DNA of 64,000 nucleotides from CBDHHC01 sp965263345. Lineage in GTDB: Bacteria > Pseudomonadota > Alphaproteobacteria > Rhizobiales > CBDHHC01. Position 1 is the first letter of the stretch. Each line of letters begins with the position of its first letter. The stretch lies in NCBI GenBank assembly GCA_965263345.1, contig CBDHHC010000005.1, positions 1 to 64,000 of the forward strand. The letters run 5' to 3'. Made by a program: the position numbers and the translations under genes. This document shows, piece by piece, positions 55,205 through 64,000 of the stretch. The notes beneath the pieces were generated by a model. That model was not told the origin of the DNA. It ran no database searches and saw only the letters and a list, made by a program, of their open reading frames with translations.

Positions 55205-56635
55205 TTATTCAGAAACTTTATTTCCAGTCACAACCTGTTTGCCTTTCAAACCAATCTTGAATTTCTTCAAGTAATCGTTTGGTTTGCGGCCATCAAACGT
55301 GACTTCATCAATGAATTCTGATTGAGGTTTACGGTAACCGTCTGTATCCCAAGGGAAGTCTTCTTTCTTAGCTTTTCCTTCATCAACAAGAAGCTTTGCA
55401 GCTTTTAGGTAGATATCTGGCTTGTAAACTTTCTTAGCTACTTCGTCATACCATTTATCTTCTTTACCTTCAGTGATCTGCCCCCAACGGCGCATTTGTG
55501 ATAGGTACCAAACAGCATCTGAGTAGTAAGGGTAAGTTGCATAGTAACGGAAGAACACATTAAAGTCTGGAACATCACGCTTATCACCTTTTTCATACTC
55601 AAATGTCCCTGTCATTGAGTTTGCGATAACTTCCTCATCAGCGCCAACATATTCTGATTTAGAAAGCATTTTCACTGCTTCTTTACGGTTTGCGTTGTCG
55701 TTCTCATCCAGCCAGATTGCTGCACGGATCAGAGCTTTCACAAGCGCTAGAGTTGTGTTTGGGTATTTCTTAGCGAAATCAGCACGAATACCAAATACTT
55801 TCTCTGGGTTGTTTTTCCAGATTTCATAGTCAGTAATAACCGGAACACCAATGCCTTTAAAGACCGCTTGCTGGTTCCATGGCTCACCAACACAATATCC
55901 ATAGATCGTTCCAGCTTCTAGAGTTGCAGGCATTTGTGGAGGAGGCGTTACTGAAAGCAATGCATCAGCTTGAATCTGACCTGTGATATCTGTTTTTGAG
56001 TAGTAACCAGGGTGAATACCACCAGCTGCTAGCCAATAACGAAGCTCATAGTTGTGTGTTGATACAGGGAAAACCATACCCATTTTAAATGGCTTACCCT
56101 CAGATTTGAACTTTTCAACTACAGGCTTTAAGTAATCTGCTTTAATTGGGTGTTGTGGTTTACCGTCCGCTTGTTTTGGGATATTTGGTTTCATCATAGC
56201 CCAAACTTCGTTAGACACTGTGATACCATTACCATTCAAGTCCATAGAAAATGGTGTGATAATGTGAGCTTTTGTACCAAAACCAATTGTCGCTGCAAGT
56301 GGCTGACCAGCAAGCATATGAGCACCATCAAGACGGCCATCAATAACGCCATCAAGTAGAACTTTCCAGTTTGCTTGAGCTTCCAGCGTTACGAAAAGAC
56401 CCTCATCTTCAAAAAAGCCTTTTTCTTTAGCAACAGCCAATGGGGCCATATCTGTTAGTTTAATAAAGCCGAATTTCAACTCTTCTTTTTCCAGCTCAAG
56501 TTCAGCTTTTGCTGGGCTGGTATTTAGAAGTGCCGCGCCAGCAACACCGACTGCCATCGCGATTGCAAGCATTGCACGTCGCGTTATATTCTTAACAGAC
56601 GTTGAAACTTTAGTCTCTTGCGCCTTTTCTGTCAT
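55205..56635 (-). CDS. Nitrate-type ABC transporter substrate-binding protein (NrtA/CmpA family)
   Basis: A 476-residue protein starting at 56635 with a good aaggacg site. It opens with a twin-arginine-like export signal (NITRRAMLAIAMAVGVAGAA). The binding domain follows, with FGFIKLTDMAPLAVAKEKGF and FFEDEGLFVTLEAQANWKVL, and later IYGYCVGEPWNQQAVF. It captures the anion in the periplasm and delivers it to the permease. An in-frame start at 56713 would cover the leader hairpin and is rejected. It is the first gene of the operon. Confidence 0.9.
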   Translation of the reverse strand: MTEKAQETKVSTSVKNITRRAMLAIAMAVGVAGAALLNTSPAKAELELEKEELKFGFIKLTDMAPLAVAKEKGFFEDEGLFVTLEAQANWKVLLDGVIDGRLDGAHMLAGQPLAATIGFGTKAHIITPFSMDLNGNGITVSNEVWAMMKPNIPKQADGKPQHPIKADYLKPVVEKFKSEGKPFKMGMVFPVSTHNYELRYWLAAGGIHPGYYSKTDITGQIQADALLSVTPPPQMPATLEAGTIYGYCVGEPWNQQAVFKGIGVPVITDYEIWKNNPEKVFGIRADFAKKYPNTTLALVKALIRAAIWLDENDNANRKEAVKMLSKSEYVGADEEVIANSMTGTFEYEKGDKRDVPDFNVFFRYYATYPYYSDAVWYLSQMRRWGQITEGKEDKWYDEVAKKVYKPDIYLKAAKLLVDEGKAKKEDFPWDTDGYRKPQSEFIDEVTFDGRKPNDYLKKFKIGLKGKQVVTGNKVSE

Positions 56636-56692
56636 GCTATCGTCCTTTGTTCTTCTCTTATTTTTCAGGTTGTCCAAGTTATTGTCCTCAAA

Positions 56693-56767
56693 TAAAAAAA
56701 CGCCGTAGATCAAAGATTAAGAATAACTGTTAAACAGTTATGCCAATTCTTGGTTCACTACAGCGTT
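56693..56767 (-). terminator. Leader attenuator of the nitrate transporter operon
   Basis: On the transcribed (minus) strand AACGCTGTAG (56767-56758) pairs with CTACGGCGTT (56708-56699), followed by a run of Ts. Inside, further arms (including AATAACTGTT with its complement) extend the rod. It ends about 60 bases before the start codon, so it can block transcription of the operon unless prevented. Confidence 0.8.
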
Positions 56768-56776
56768 GCATAGTTG

Positions 56777-56794
56777 AGGCCCTTCCTTGGGCCT
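56777..56794 (-). promoter_or_regulatory. ANTAR (NasT-type) target-like hairpin
   Basis: On the minus strand a six-bp stem AGGCCC/GGGCCT closes a six-base loop AAGGAA. A at loop position 1 and G at position 4 match the consensus for ANTAR proteins such as NasT. The next hexaloop candidate, AACGCT, overlaps the terminator's first arm, as expected for an antiterminator, though its stem is weak. I recall this rule from the ANTAR RNA literature. Confidence 0.6.
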
Positions 56795-56851
56795 TTAATC
56801 ACCGTGCCATGCACGTTTGGGAGGGAAGGCATTGTGATCGAATATTATAAG

Positions 56852-56868
56852 AGCAAGAGCTATGCCAA
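56852..56868 (-). promoter_or_regulatory. Sigma-54 (-24/-12) promoter
   Basis: On the minus strand TTGGCAT-AGCTC-TTGCT matches the sigma-54 consensus TGGCAY-N5-TTGCW exactly. The transcription start would fall near 56840, about 45 bases before the ANTAR-like hairpin. Nitrogen control through NtrC is therefore likely for this transporter. Confidence 0.82.
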
Positions 56869-56941
56869 TTTAAGTATGGTTGAAATATACCATATTTATC
56901 AATCTATTAACTTTTAAAGGAAGACTGATAGCTTTTTTGCA

Positions 56942-56958
56942 GTGCAAATCAATTGCAC
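56942..56958. promoter_or_regulatory. Palindromic upstream site, possible NtrC-binding
   Basis: GTGCAA and TTGCAC arms flank five bases, about 75 bases upstream of the -24 element. Position and GTGCA content suit an enhancer-binding protein site. The half-sites face outward compared with the classic NtrC box, so the assignment is tentative. Confidence 0.4.
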
Positions 56959-56960
56959 AA

Positions 56961-56998
56961 CAAAAAATATAGCCTGCACAAAAAATGAGCAGGCTATA
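56961..56998 (-). terminator. Terminator of the nucleotide-sugar dehydrogenase gene
   Basis: A ten-bp perfect stem (56968-56977 with 56989-56998) with an 11-base loop. On the minus strand it is followed by a T-run (a-rich on the plus strand at 56961-56967). It lies 55 bases after the dehydrogenase stop. Confidence 0.85.
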
Positions 56999-57053
56999 AA
57001 ATTAGCATTTCTTTTGATCTCTAACCAAATTCTATCTCATTGGGCGTGGTCCT

Positions 57054-58340
57054 TTATAAGCTCCAATACATCATATTTTTAGGTAATTTGGACGGATCCA
57101 AGGCTGACTTTATATCAATCACGATTCCATTTTCATGAAGATATCCGGGTAGTTGCGTATGAATATCCTTTAAATATGTCTGATGAGGAACTGCGAATAT
57201 TACTGCATCCATATTATGAAATTGGCTTAGATCTGCGGTTTTTACCCCATATTCCTGGTTTGCCTGCTCTGGATCAACCATAGGATCATGTATAATTGGG
57301 TTTATCCCGTAATTCATTAGCTCATTTATGATGTCAGGGATGCGGCTATTTCTTAAATCCGGCACATTTTCCTTAAATGTTAATCCTAGAATACCAATTT
57401 TTGTATTACGTATCAGGTTATTGCTGCTTGTTGATAAAAATTTAATCAACCTTTGAGCAATAAAAGCCCCCATATTATCGTTTATACGTCTTCCTGCTAA
57501 AATAACTTCTGGATAATAGCCAACTGCTTCTGCTTTTGCCGTGAGATAATAAGGATCCACACCAATACAATGACCACCAACAAGGCCTGGGGTGAATGGA
57601 AGAAAATTCCATTTGGTGCCTGCTGCTTGAAGAACATCTCTACTACGAATATTCAGTTTATCGAATATCAATGCCAACTCATTCATTAAAGCAATATTCA
57701 AATCACGTTGGGTGTTTTCGATGACTTTTGCTGCCTCAGCAACCTTAATTGAATTTGCTTTATGTATCCCAGCTCTAACTACGGAACCATAAACTGAAGC
57801 TACGGCCTCTAATGTTTTTTTATCTGATCCTGAGACTACTTTTGTTATGGTATCAAATCTATGTTCTTTATCGCCTGGGTTAATCCGCTCTGGGGAATAT
57901 CCAACTGAAAAATCTTTACCAAAACTCAAGCCACTTTCTGCCTCTAAAATTGGAACACATTCTTCTTCTGTTGCTCCTGGATATACGGTTGACTCATAAA
58001 CAACGATGTCCCCTTTTTTTAAATTTCTTGCAACTGTTTTGCTTGCAGAAATAAGAGGAGATAAATCAGGTTGGCGGTTTTTTGTTATTGGCGTTGGCAC
58101 CGTCACTATATGGAAATCTGCGTCATTGAGATCTTTGTCTTCATGAGTGAAATAAAGCTTATTTGATTTTAGATCTTCGTGATCCACTTCACCTGTACAA
58201 TCAATTCTTTTGCGTAATTCATCTATACGTTTTTTATTAATATCAAATGCAATCACCTTACTAATCTTGGAGAAACTGACTGCAACCGGCAAGCCAACAT
58301 AACCAAGACCAATTACAGAAATTTTGCGGTCAAGCTGCAT
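57054..58340 (-). CDS. Nucleotide-sugar dehydrogenase (TviB/WbpO-like)
   Basis: A 428-residue UDP-sugar 6-dehydrogenase-type enzyme. The NAD-binding motif ISVIGLGYVGLPVAVSFSK lies at the N-terminus. The catalytic cysteine is Cys258 in GLVGGHCIGVDPYYL. The C-terminal domain contains GILGLTFKENVPDLRNSR. Closest in feel are UDP-N-acetylhexosamine 6-dehydrogenases for capsule or O-antigen, but the exact sugar cannot be told. It is separated from the phosphopantetheinyl transferase by 224 bases. Confidence 0.88.
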   Translation of the reverse strand: MQLDRKISVIGLGYVGLPVAVSFSKISKVIAFDINKKRIDELRKRIDCTGEVDHEDLKSNKLYFTHEDKDLNDADFHIVTVPTPITKNRQPDLSPLISASKTVARNLKKGDIVVYESTVYPGATEEECVPILEAESGLSFGKDFSVGYSPERINPGDKEHRFDTITKVVSGSDKKTLEAVASVYGSVVRAGIHKANSIKVAEAAKVIENTQRDLNIALMNELALIFDKLNIRSRDVLQAAGTKWNFLPFTPGLVGGHCIGVDPYYLTAKAEAVGYYPEVILAGRRINDNMGAFIAQRLIKFLSTSSNNLIRNTKIGILGLTFKENVPDLRNSRIPDIINELMNYGINPIIHDPMVDPEQANQEYGVKTADLSQFHNMDAVIFAVPHQTYLKDIHTQLPGYLHENGIVIDIKSALDPSKLPKNMMYWSL

Positions 58341-58564
58341 TTCATGTTCTCCATGTGTTTCTTGAATTTTAGGGATTTATGTGACTTGATTTGAGATGGT
58401 TGGAACAGAGTGGTTCGAGATTAATTTTGCTCTTATCTCATTGCTACCGCATGCCAGGTGCTATTCAAGCATATGGTTAAACTTATAAACTAGATTGCTG
58501 AAAATAGAAATGCAATATACATATAGAAGAAAGGTGTGAATAATAAATATAATGACAGGTAATA

Positions 58565-59251
58565 CTACATATATGTTCTGGCACCTGAGAATATATGTCC
58601 TTGATATATATGAATAGTACCGTAACTTTTATTTATTGTTAGAGCATTTTGGATTGTCTCGTCAAAAAATGAGGCTTCGAAGTTTACATTACCTGGTAAG
58701 AAATCAATTTTAACATCCTGGAATTCTATAATTTTTCTCACTTTTGGAAAGACGCTTTTATAAACCGCTTCTTTAGCACAGAAGATTTTACGCACCAGAC
58801 TGCCTCTATCCCCCAAAGGAATATTTTCAATCGTCTTTAATTCGTCTTCTCTTAGAATAAAAGGCCATAATTCAGGTTCAATTGATTGTTCTGGCTCTAC
58901 ATCTACTCCAATGCCAAATAAATTCTCTTGCTTCGAAATTCCTGTAATTGCAACAACACAATACTCTTTACAATGAGCAATCGTACCAAGAATGTCACTT
59001 GGCCAGATAGGTACTCGATCGTTATCACTGAGTAAAGGAAAGTTATAAATGTTATGATAGCTTAAAAGATCTCTAGCGATTAGACGGCCAGCGGTATATT
59101 CACGAATCCGCTGTGGTATACACCCTTGAACATAATTCATTTCTGGTGGGAATAATTCACATACAGAACCGTGCAGTTGGGATACGGCAACACGAATCTC
59201 ACTGTTTTCAAAAAGATTATCTAAAAATACATATTTATTCCGCTGCTTCAT
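58565..59251 (-). CDS. 4'-Phosphopantetheinyl transferase (EntD/Sfp-like)
   Basis: A 228-residue enzyme with GIGVDVEP (metal-binding Asp117 and Glu119), FCAKEAVYK (Glu161, Lys165) and upstream GTIAHCKEYCVVAI. It transfers the phosphopantetheine arm from CoA to carrier-protein serines. It overlaps the 3' end of the polyketide synthase gene by 17 bases, so the synthase and its activator are translated together. Confidence 0.92.
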   Translation of the reverse strand: MKQRNKYVFLDNLFENSEIRVAVSQLHGSVCELFPPEMNYVQGCIPQRIREYTAGRLIARDLLSYHNIYNFPLLSDNDRVPIWPSDILGTIAHCKEYCVVAITGISKQENLFGIGVDVEPEQSIEPELWPFILREDELKTIENIPLGDRGSLVRKIFCAKEAVYKSVFPKVRKIIEFQDVKIDFLPGNVNFEASFFDETIQNALTINKSYGTIHIYQGHIFSGARTYM

Positions 59252-62200
59252 TTGCTGCTAAAACTTTATTTTCACTATTACCTAACTTACTTTCCATATT
59301 CTTATAGGCTTCATTCAAACACACTTTAAGTTTATTTGCCAGAACACGGACATGGGGTTCCAGGACCATTGAGTCATGATCTCCTGTCACCATATGCACA
59401 TTTAGTTTGCCAGTAATGTACTGTCGCCAGTGATTGGCCTCATCGAGATATTCTCTAGACTCATTCAGTACTCGTCCTGGTCCCATCACATATCTTTCCT
59501 GGAATGGAGGTCGGAATAACTCAACCTGGCCAGGATATGGCTTATGCTCATAGACAGCACATGCTTCAAGGAAGGCTGCTTCAATTTCTTCAGATCTGAA
59601 CTCTGCTGGGGTCATCTCTTCTTTATTTTTCCAGAGCTTCCTTGTTTCCCAGTTATAACGGTTGACTGCCCAGTTTATTGGAAACTTCAGCCCCTGCTCT
59701 CCCATATGGATCAACTGGATTTTAAGGCGGTCCATTTTTGTTGCTGTTGGAATTCTCGCAGGTATTGAATCCAGCATGACTAGAGTTCCAATTTCTTCAC
59801 CTGCAGCTAAGAGTTGTTGTGCCATTTCGTAGGCGACGATTCCACCACCTGAAAAGCCTCCAATAAAATAAGGGCCTTCGGGTTGAACTTCACGAATAGC
59901 AGCCAGACTGTCTTTTGCCATATCTTCAAATCGATTATGGGGTTTATCATCTCCATATAAACCACGCGCCTGTATCGCATAAACAGTTTGTTCTTGGCCT
60001 AAGTGAGTTGCCAAGTGTCTTAGATTTAGCACATTACCAAACATACCAGCAACTAGATAAAATGGTGGTCTGCTTCCTTGGCCCACTTTGGTCATTGGAA
60101 CTAGTAAGCTAAAGGATGGTTTATCCTTTTGAATATCGCCGGCTTGTTCTTCACCAAGACCTATTCCAAGTTCAGCACGAAGCATATCAGCGCCTGCTGC
60201 TATGGTTGGTGCTTGGAATAAAACAGAGATTGGATATTCTACACCCCATTTTTTCTTAATTTTTGCAAACAACCGTACTGCAATCAATGAGTGTCCGCCG
60301 AGTTCGAAGAATTCATCATTGATACCAATATTACTAACGCCAAGAAGATCTTCCCAATATTCAGCAAGAGTTGTTTCGATGCTATCACGTGGAGGCTCAT
60401 ACTCACTTTGTAAACTTGGCCGATCATATTTGATCCCGTCCGTATCTGGAGTATCATTTACTCTGCTCTCATGAGCCATTAGGTTTTGAAGATCAATTGA
60501 TGAAACAAAAACAGGTTTATTTCTGCCAGCTTGGATAACACGTTCCAGAGCAGCAATTCCTTCTTCCGCAAGAATACCGTGTTCAATTGTATCCAGGAAG
60601 AATTGTTCTCCTGCTGAGAACTGATTAGATTGCTGTGTGCTATCTAGATCTGCTTGAGCAAAACTTCTGGCATTTGCAATTTTCTTCACCATAAAGTTTT
60701 TAACTTCAACCAGAACTGTTCCTTGCTCGTTTGTTATGACAACGTCGAAACCAACAACTTCGTCATTGGCCTGGTTGTCTTTGTTTAGTGTGACATAGCT
60801 GTATATTTCTTGTGTTAAGGGTGCATATATTTTTACTGAGCTATATGACAGAGGCACATATAAAACTTCGCCTCTTGCATAGCCATCAATCAAGGGCAAA
60901 CCATATCCAGTCGCAATATCAAGGATGGCAGGGTGTAATTTGTAGAATTCTAAATCACCTAGATAATCGTCGTGCAGCTTCATTAGAGCGATGCCTTCAG
61001 ATTCATTAAAATGAGCTTCTTGCACAACATGCCAGCGCGGGCCAAAGTCTAATAAACCTTTTTGCTGATCGGCTACACCATTATCAACAGGTCCACTACG
61101 ATTAACAATTTCACTCAAGTTAATTTGTTTTGTTTCTGGTTCTAATAGTTGAAAGCTGCCTGTGGCGTTGGTAACCCATGAACTACTCAAGTTCGTTTTC
61201 GATTTACTTGTAAATTCAACCGAATAACGCGCCCCATCACGCTTCACAGAAACACGCATTTCTTTTTCCTCACCCTCATCAACATTTAAAGGTGCGAAAA
61301 ATGAAACATCTTTGATCTCTACAGCAGTTTTATCCGTCAACTCTTCACAAACACCTCTTAGGATTTCTAAATATCCTGTTCCGGGTATTAGTGCTTGACC
61401 AGCGGCCGTTTTGTGCTCATTTAAAATCCATTGGCTCTCAACGTTAAGTTTTGTGGAGAACAGTGTTTCATCATATTCATTGAAAAGGATTTCATCTAGA
61501 AGTGGATGTTTAGCCAGCTGGTGTAAATAATTTCCATCAACATCTTCCCCGCGGATACGTAGAGCTATATTTCTACCTGCACCAACATCTTTCCAAACGC
61601 CCCAATCAACTGTGATATAATTAAGGTGATCGGCTGCCTCAGTCTGTGTTAGTGAGTTTAAGAAGCAATTTGCAGCAGTATAATCCACCTGACCTGCAGG
61701 GCCTAAAATTGAACTTGTTGAGCTGAACAATACAAAGAAATCAAGTTTATCATTTTTGAATAAATCAGCTAAAACAATTGTACCGTGAACTTTTGGTGTG
61801 AAGACCCGTTCCATCGACTCTAATGTTTTAGCTTGAAGGACCCCATCTTCCAGATAACCTGCAGCATGTATCACACCATCTATTTTACGAAACTTAGCTT
61901 TCGCTTTTGATAAGACCTTATGCATTTGATCTATGTTTGCAACATCACCAGATGCAGGAATAACAGAGGCACCAAGTTCTTCTAATTTCCTAACCTGTTT
62001 AATACGAAGGCTGATACGGTCATGTTCACTGTGTCTGCTTAACCATTCATCCCATTTATCTTCTGGAGGAATTTCACTATGGCTGAGCAATACTAAATTT
62101 GCTTTATAATTTACCGCAAGATATTCGGCAATTTTCAAGCCAATACCACCCAAACCTCCTGTGATGAAGTAAGTTCCATTTTCACGATATCCTATGCCAT

Positions 62201-64000
62201 CATTTTGATTCAGCTCAAAAGGTTCGATCGTTTCCATGTAACGTATGCCATCACGATAGGCTACAACTTCATTTTCATGAGCAGCTACACATTCGTTCAA
62301 GACCATTGGTGATAAGCTTGCTATAACTTTGTCTTTCTCAGTAATATCTCCTAACTGGATATCAACTGAACGAATGGTCACATTCAAGAATTCTCTTGGT
62401 ACAACACGGACAGTTCCTAATAAAGTTGTCTTTTCAGGATAAAGAATTTTCTCATCCTGAATGGCCTGCATACCATCAGAAATGATATCAATGTGAAGTT
62501 TTTCCTGATGATCAATCTCTCCCAGGGCCTGCATTAGGAAAACAATACTATAATACCCTCTTTCCTGAATGTGGTGGAAGAAATTTGATCCAGGTCTAAA
62601 TGTTTTCTCAGCGGTGATCATCCAGAAATGAAGAATGCGGGATGGCATTTTTTCACGTTCAGACAAGTCCGCTAAAAGGCTATCATATCCAAAACGACCT
62701 TCTTCAGCAGCTATAGCATATTCATTATCATTAAATTTATAATAGCTATCGCCTTCACGAATAAAAATAACTTCTCGGCCATTGTTCTTTAGTTCTTTTG
62801 CAATATTTTCTGCAAGACCAAAACTGTCTCCAAAAATAAGGATTGGACCTTCTTCATTTTCAGCTTTTTCTGCAAGACCGCTTTGTTGCCAGTTAAGATC
62901 ATAGAACCAATCATCTTTATTTTCTAATTTTTTGATTGGGGGTAATAAATCTTCAACCGTATTCGCTGAAGTATTCAAGGTTGGTTCGATCCAATATCTT
63001 TGACGATCGAATGGATAAGTTGGTAATGGAACGCGCAAGCGGCGCTCTTCATTACGAAGGCTCATCCAATCAACTTCCATTCCTGAGAGCCATAATCTCC
63101 CAATAGCTGTCTGGAAGTAATTTACATCAGAGAACTCTTCATTGGGATGCCTTAGGGAAGACAATAAGCCTTTAGGTTTTTGTTTTTGCTGGCGCACTAA
63201 TGAACACATTGTTGTTCCAGGGCCAACTTCAATAAAGATCCGCTTTGTGTCTGATAACAGCTCACCTACGCCTTGGTGGAAATGTACTGGTTCACGGAAA
63301 TGGCGAACCCAATATTCAGGCTGAACGACATCTTCCGGCTTCGCCCAAGTTCCGGTAACGTTACAAATAAACTTCTTTTGTGGTTCATGGAGCTGAACTG
63401 TCTTCATGCCTTCTAAAAACTCATCCAGGATAGGATCAAGAAGACGACAGTGGCTTGCTGTTGCAATGTGTAATTTTTTACAATCAATTTCTTTAGCTTC
63501 TAAACTCGAGACCAGTTGATCAATTTGATCTTCTGGGCCGGAAACAAGACAAAGCTCTGGTCCATTAATCGCAGAAAGATCAAGTTCACCAAAGAGTAAT
63601 GGCGTCAATTCTTCATGTGACAATGAAACTGTCAGCATTTTTGCATGAGAGACCTTACCAAGAACCCTGCCGCGTAGAGCTACTATCTTAAGAGCATCTT
63701 CAAGTGAGAAGACACCAGCTAGACAAGCTGCAACATATTCACCTAAGCTATGACCTGTCATTGCTTCTGGTTCGAAGCCCTTGCTCATCCAGAGTTTTGC
63801 TGTTGCATAAGATGTTGTGAAAATACTACAAATAGAAGCTGTCACTTCTGTTAGCTGATTTCTTGTTTCTTCTTCGCGCCCGAGCTCTGGGTACATTAAT
63901 GATTTTAGATCAAAATCGATGTACTTTGTCAGAAGGTTGAGGCATTCATCAATTGCCTGGCGATATACTGGTTCTGTTTCGTATAATCCTCGGCCCATAT
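59235..64000 (-). CDS. Type I polyketide synthase, C-terminal 1587+ residues (AT-KR-DH-ACP-TE)
   Basis: The gene extends beyond the window, and the frame is open to the right edge. In residue numbers from 63998: an acyltransferase (Ser84 in TGHSLGEYV, His183 in TASHCRLLDP), a ketoreductase (TGGLGGIG at 614-621, Tyr773 and Asn777 in YTAAN), and a dehydratase (His862 in NEHKTAAGQALIPG, Asp1027 in LHPAILDIAT). A carrier domain follows (Ser1237 in ELGGHSL), then a thioesterase (Ser1383 in GFSGGG, Asp1410, His1541). A ketosynthase is expected upstream. The KR-before-DH order is unusual for a modular PKS. The product is unknown; the TE should release a reduced, unsaturated acid or lactone. Confidence 0.93.
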   Translation of the reverse strand, partial: MGRGLYETEPVYRQAIDECLNLLTKYIDFDLKSLMYPELGREEETRNQLTEVTASICSIFTTSYATAKLWMSKGFEPEAMTGHSLGEYVAACLAGVFSLEDALKIVALRGRVLGKVSHAKMLTVSLSHEELTPLLFGELDLSAINGPELCLVSGPEDQIDQLVSSLEAKEIDCKKLHIATASHCRLLDPILDEFLEGMKTVQLHEPQKKFICNVTGTWAKPEDVVQPEYWVRHFREPVHFHQGVGELLSDTKRIFIEVGPGTTMCSLVRQQKQKPKGLLSSLRHPNEEFSDVNYFQTAIGRLWLSGMEVDWMSLRNEERRLRVPLPTYPFDRQRYWIEPTLNTSANTVEDLLPPIKKLENKDDWFYDLNWQQSGLAEKAENEEGPILIFGDSFGLAENIAKELKNNGREVIFIREGDSYYKFNDNEYAIAAEEGRFGYDSLLADLSEREKMPSRILHFWMITAEKTFRPGSNFFHHIQERGYYSIVFLMQALGEIDHQEKLHIDIISDGMQAIQDEKILYPEKTTLLGTVRVVPREFLNVTIRSVDIQLGDITEKDKVIASLSPMVLNECVAAHENEVVAYRDGIRYMETIEPFELNQNDGIGYRENGTYFITGGLGGIGLKIAEYLAVNYKANLVLLSHSEIPPEDKWDEWLSRHSEHDRISLRIKQVRKLEELGASVIPASGDVANIDQMHKVLSKAKAKFRKIDGVIHAAGYLEDGVLQAKTLESMERVFTPKVHGTIVLADLFKNDKLDFFVLFSSTSSILGPAGQVDYTAANCFLNSLTQTEAADHLNYITVDWGVWKDVGAGRNIALRIRGEDVDGNYLHQLAKHPLLDEILFNEYDETLFSTKLNVESQWILNEHKTAAGQALIPGTGYLEILRGVCEELTDKTAVEIKDVSFFAPLNVDEGEEKEMRVSVKRDGARYSVEFTSKSKTNLSSSWVTNATGSFQLLEPETKQINLSEIVNRSGPVDNGVADQQKGLLDFGPRWHVVQEAHFNESEGIALMKLHDDYLGDLEFYKLHPAILDIATGYGLPLIDGYARGEVLYVPLSYSSVKIYAPLTQEIYSYVTLNKDNQANDEVVGFDVVITNEQGTVLVEVKNFMVKKIANARSFAQADLDSTQQSNQFSAGEQFFLDTIEHGILAEEGIAALERVIQAGRNKPVFVSSIDLQNLMAHESRVNDTPDTDGIKYDRPSLQSEYEPPRDSIETTLAEYWEDLLGVSNIGINDEFFELGGHSLIAVRLFAKIKKKWGVEYPISVLFQAPTIAAGADMLRAELGIGLGEEQAGDIQKDKPSFSLLVPMTKVGQGSRPPFYLVAGMFGNVLNLRHLATHLGQEQTVYAIQARGLYGDDKPHNRFEDMAKDSLAAIREVQPEGPYFIGGFSGGGIVAYEMAQQLLAAGEEIGTLVMLDSIPARIPTATKMDRLKIQLIHMGEQGLKFPINWAVNRYNWETRKLWKNKEEMTPAEFRSEEIEAAFLEACAVYEHKPYPGQVELFRPPFQERYVMGPGRVLNESREYLDEANHWRQYITGKLNVHMVTGDHDSMVLEPHVRVLANKLKVCLNEAYKNMESKLGNSENKVLAANEAAE

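Larger units (their letters stand above)
56636..57053. other. Regulatory interval upstream of the nitrate transporter
   Basis: About 420 bases without a gene. From the transporter side outward it holds a leader terminator, an ANTAR-like hairpin, a sigma-54 promoter, a palindromic upstream site, and the terminator of the nucleotide-sugar dehydrogenase gene. Each is listed separately. Confidence 0.85.

Noticed and set aside
56801..56816. CGTGC/GCACG hairpin as the first ANTAR stem-loop
   Set aside because: The loop has three bases, not six, and lacks the A1/G4 pattern. It was left out of the ANTAR call.
1..64000. CRISPR arrays, rRNA or intact insertion sequences
   Set aside because: No regularly spaced repeats, rRNA signatures or transposase frames were seen on either strand.

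Overview
The window looks like chromosomal DNA from a low-GC marine-type alphaproteobacterium. Several signs point that way: the order dnaB-alr-radA-cvpA-purF, a DUF1489 protein, a ubiquinol-cytochrome c chaperone, and the run fabH-plsX-DUF177-chaperone beside bamE. I cannot fix the genus. No tRNA, rRNA, CRISPR array or intact insertion sequence was found.

Region by region: 1-5.6 kb is housekeeping (replicative helicase end, alanine racemase, RadA, CvpA, PurF). 5.7-12 kb carries orphan functions (TAXI-type binding protein, DHH phosphoesterase, NodU-type carbamoyltransferase, DUF2310 zinc-ribbon protein, glycosyltransferase), then a RidA/asparaginase-like pair. 13-25 kb is a C-P lyase (phosphonate) island: phnGHIJKLMN on the minus strand and phnCDE on the plus strand, with an MFS carrier, a TauE-type permease and a phn-type hexapeptide transferase between them. 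Pho-box-like sites precede phnG and phnC. phnJ, the catalytic subunit, is broken by one extra base. 25.2-27.2 kb is decayed DNA with repeats and a dead GAF-histidine kinase.

27-34 kb holds a MoaF-like protein, a multicopper oxidase, a LysR regulator with a tiny membrane ORF behind it, a beta-propeller protein and a TPR protein. 34-38.5 kb is the lipid/envelope block (fabH, plsX, DUF177, CBP3-type chaperone, bamE). 38.9-41.1 kb has a secreted caspase-like protein, a neighbour whose signal peptide is out of frame, and another secreted unknown. 41.6-52 kb holds a MocR regulator facing a flavin-binding protein, a double thioredoxin-fold protein, a class III cyclase, thioesterase, TauE, DusA and two phosphoesterases.

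52-57 kb is a nitrate-type ABC importer (fused double ATPase, enlarged permease, binding protein). It is preceded by a sigma-54 promoter and a leader that looks like a NasT/ANTAR attenuator. 57-64 kb is the edge of a biosynthetic cluster: a nucleotide-sugar dehydrogenase, a phosphopantetheinyl transferase, and the C-terminal 1587 residues of a type I polyketide synthase (AT-KR-DH-ACP-TE) that runs off the window.

The strongest leads are the phnJ frameshift in an otherwise complete C-P lyase operon, the two-layer control of the nitrate importer, the hairpins placed right after both binding-protein genes, the unusual PKS domain order, and the caspase locus with its out-of-frame signal peptide.
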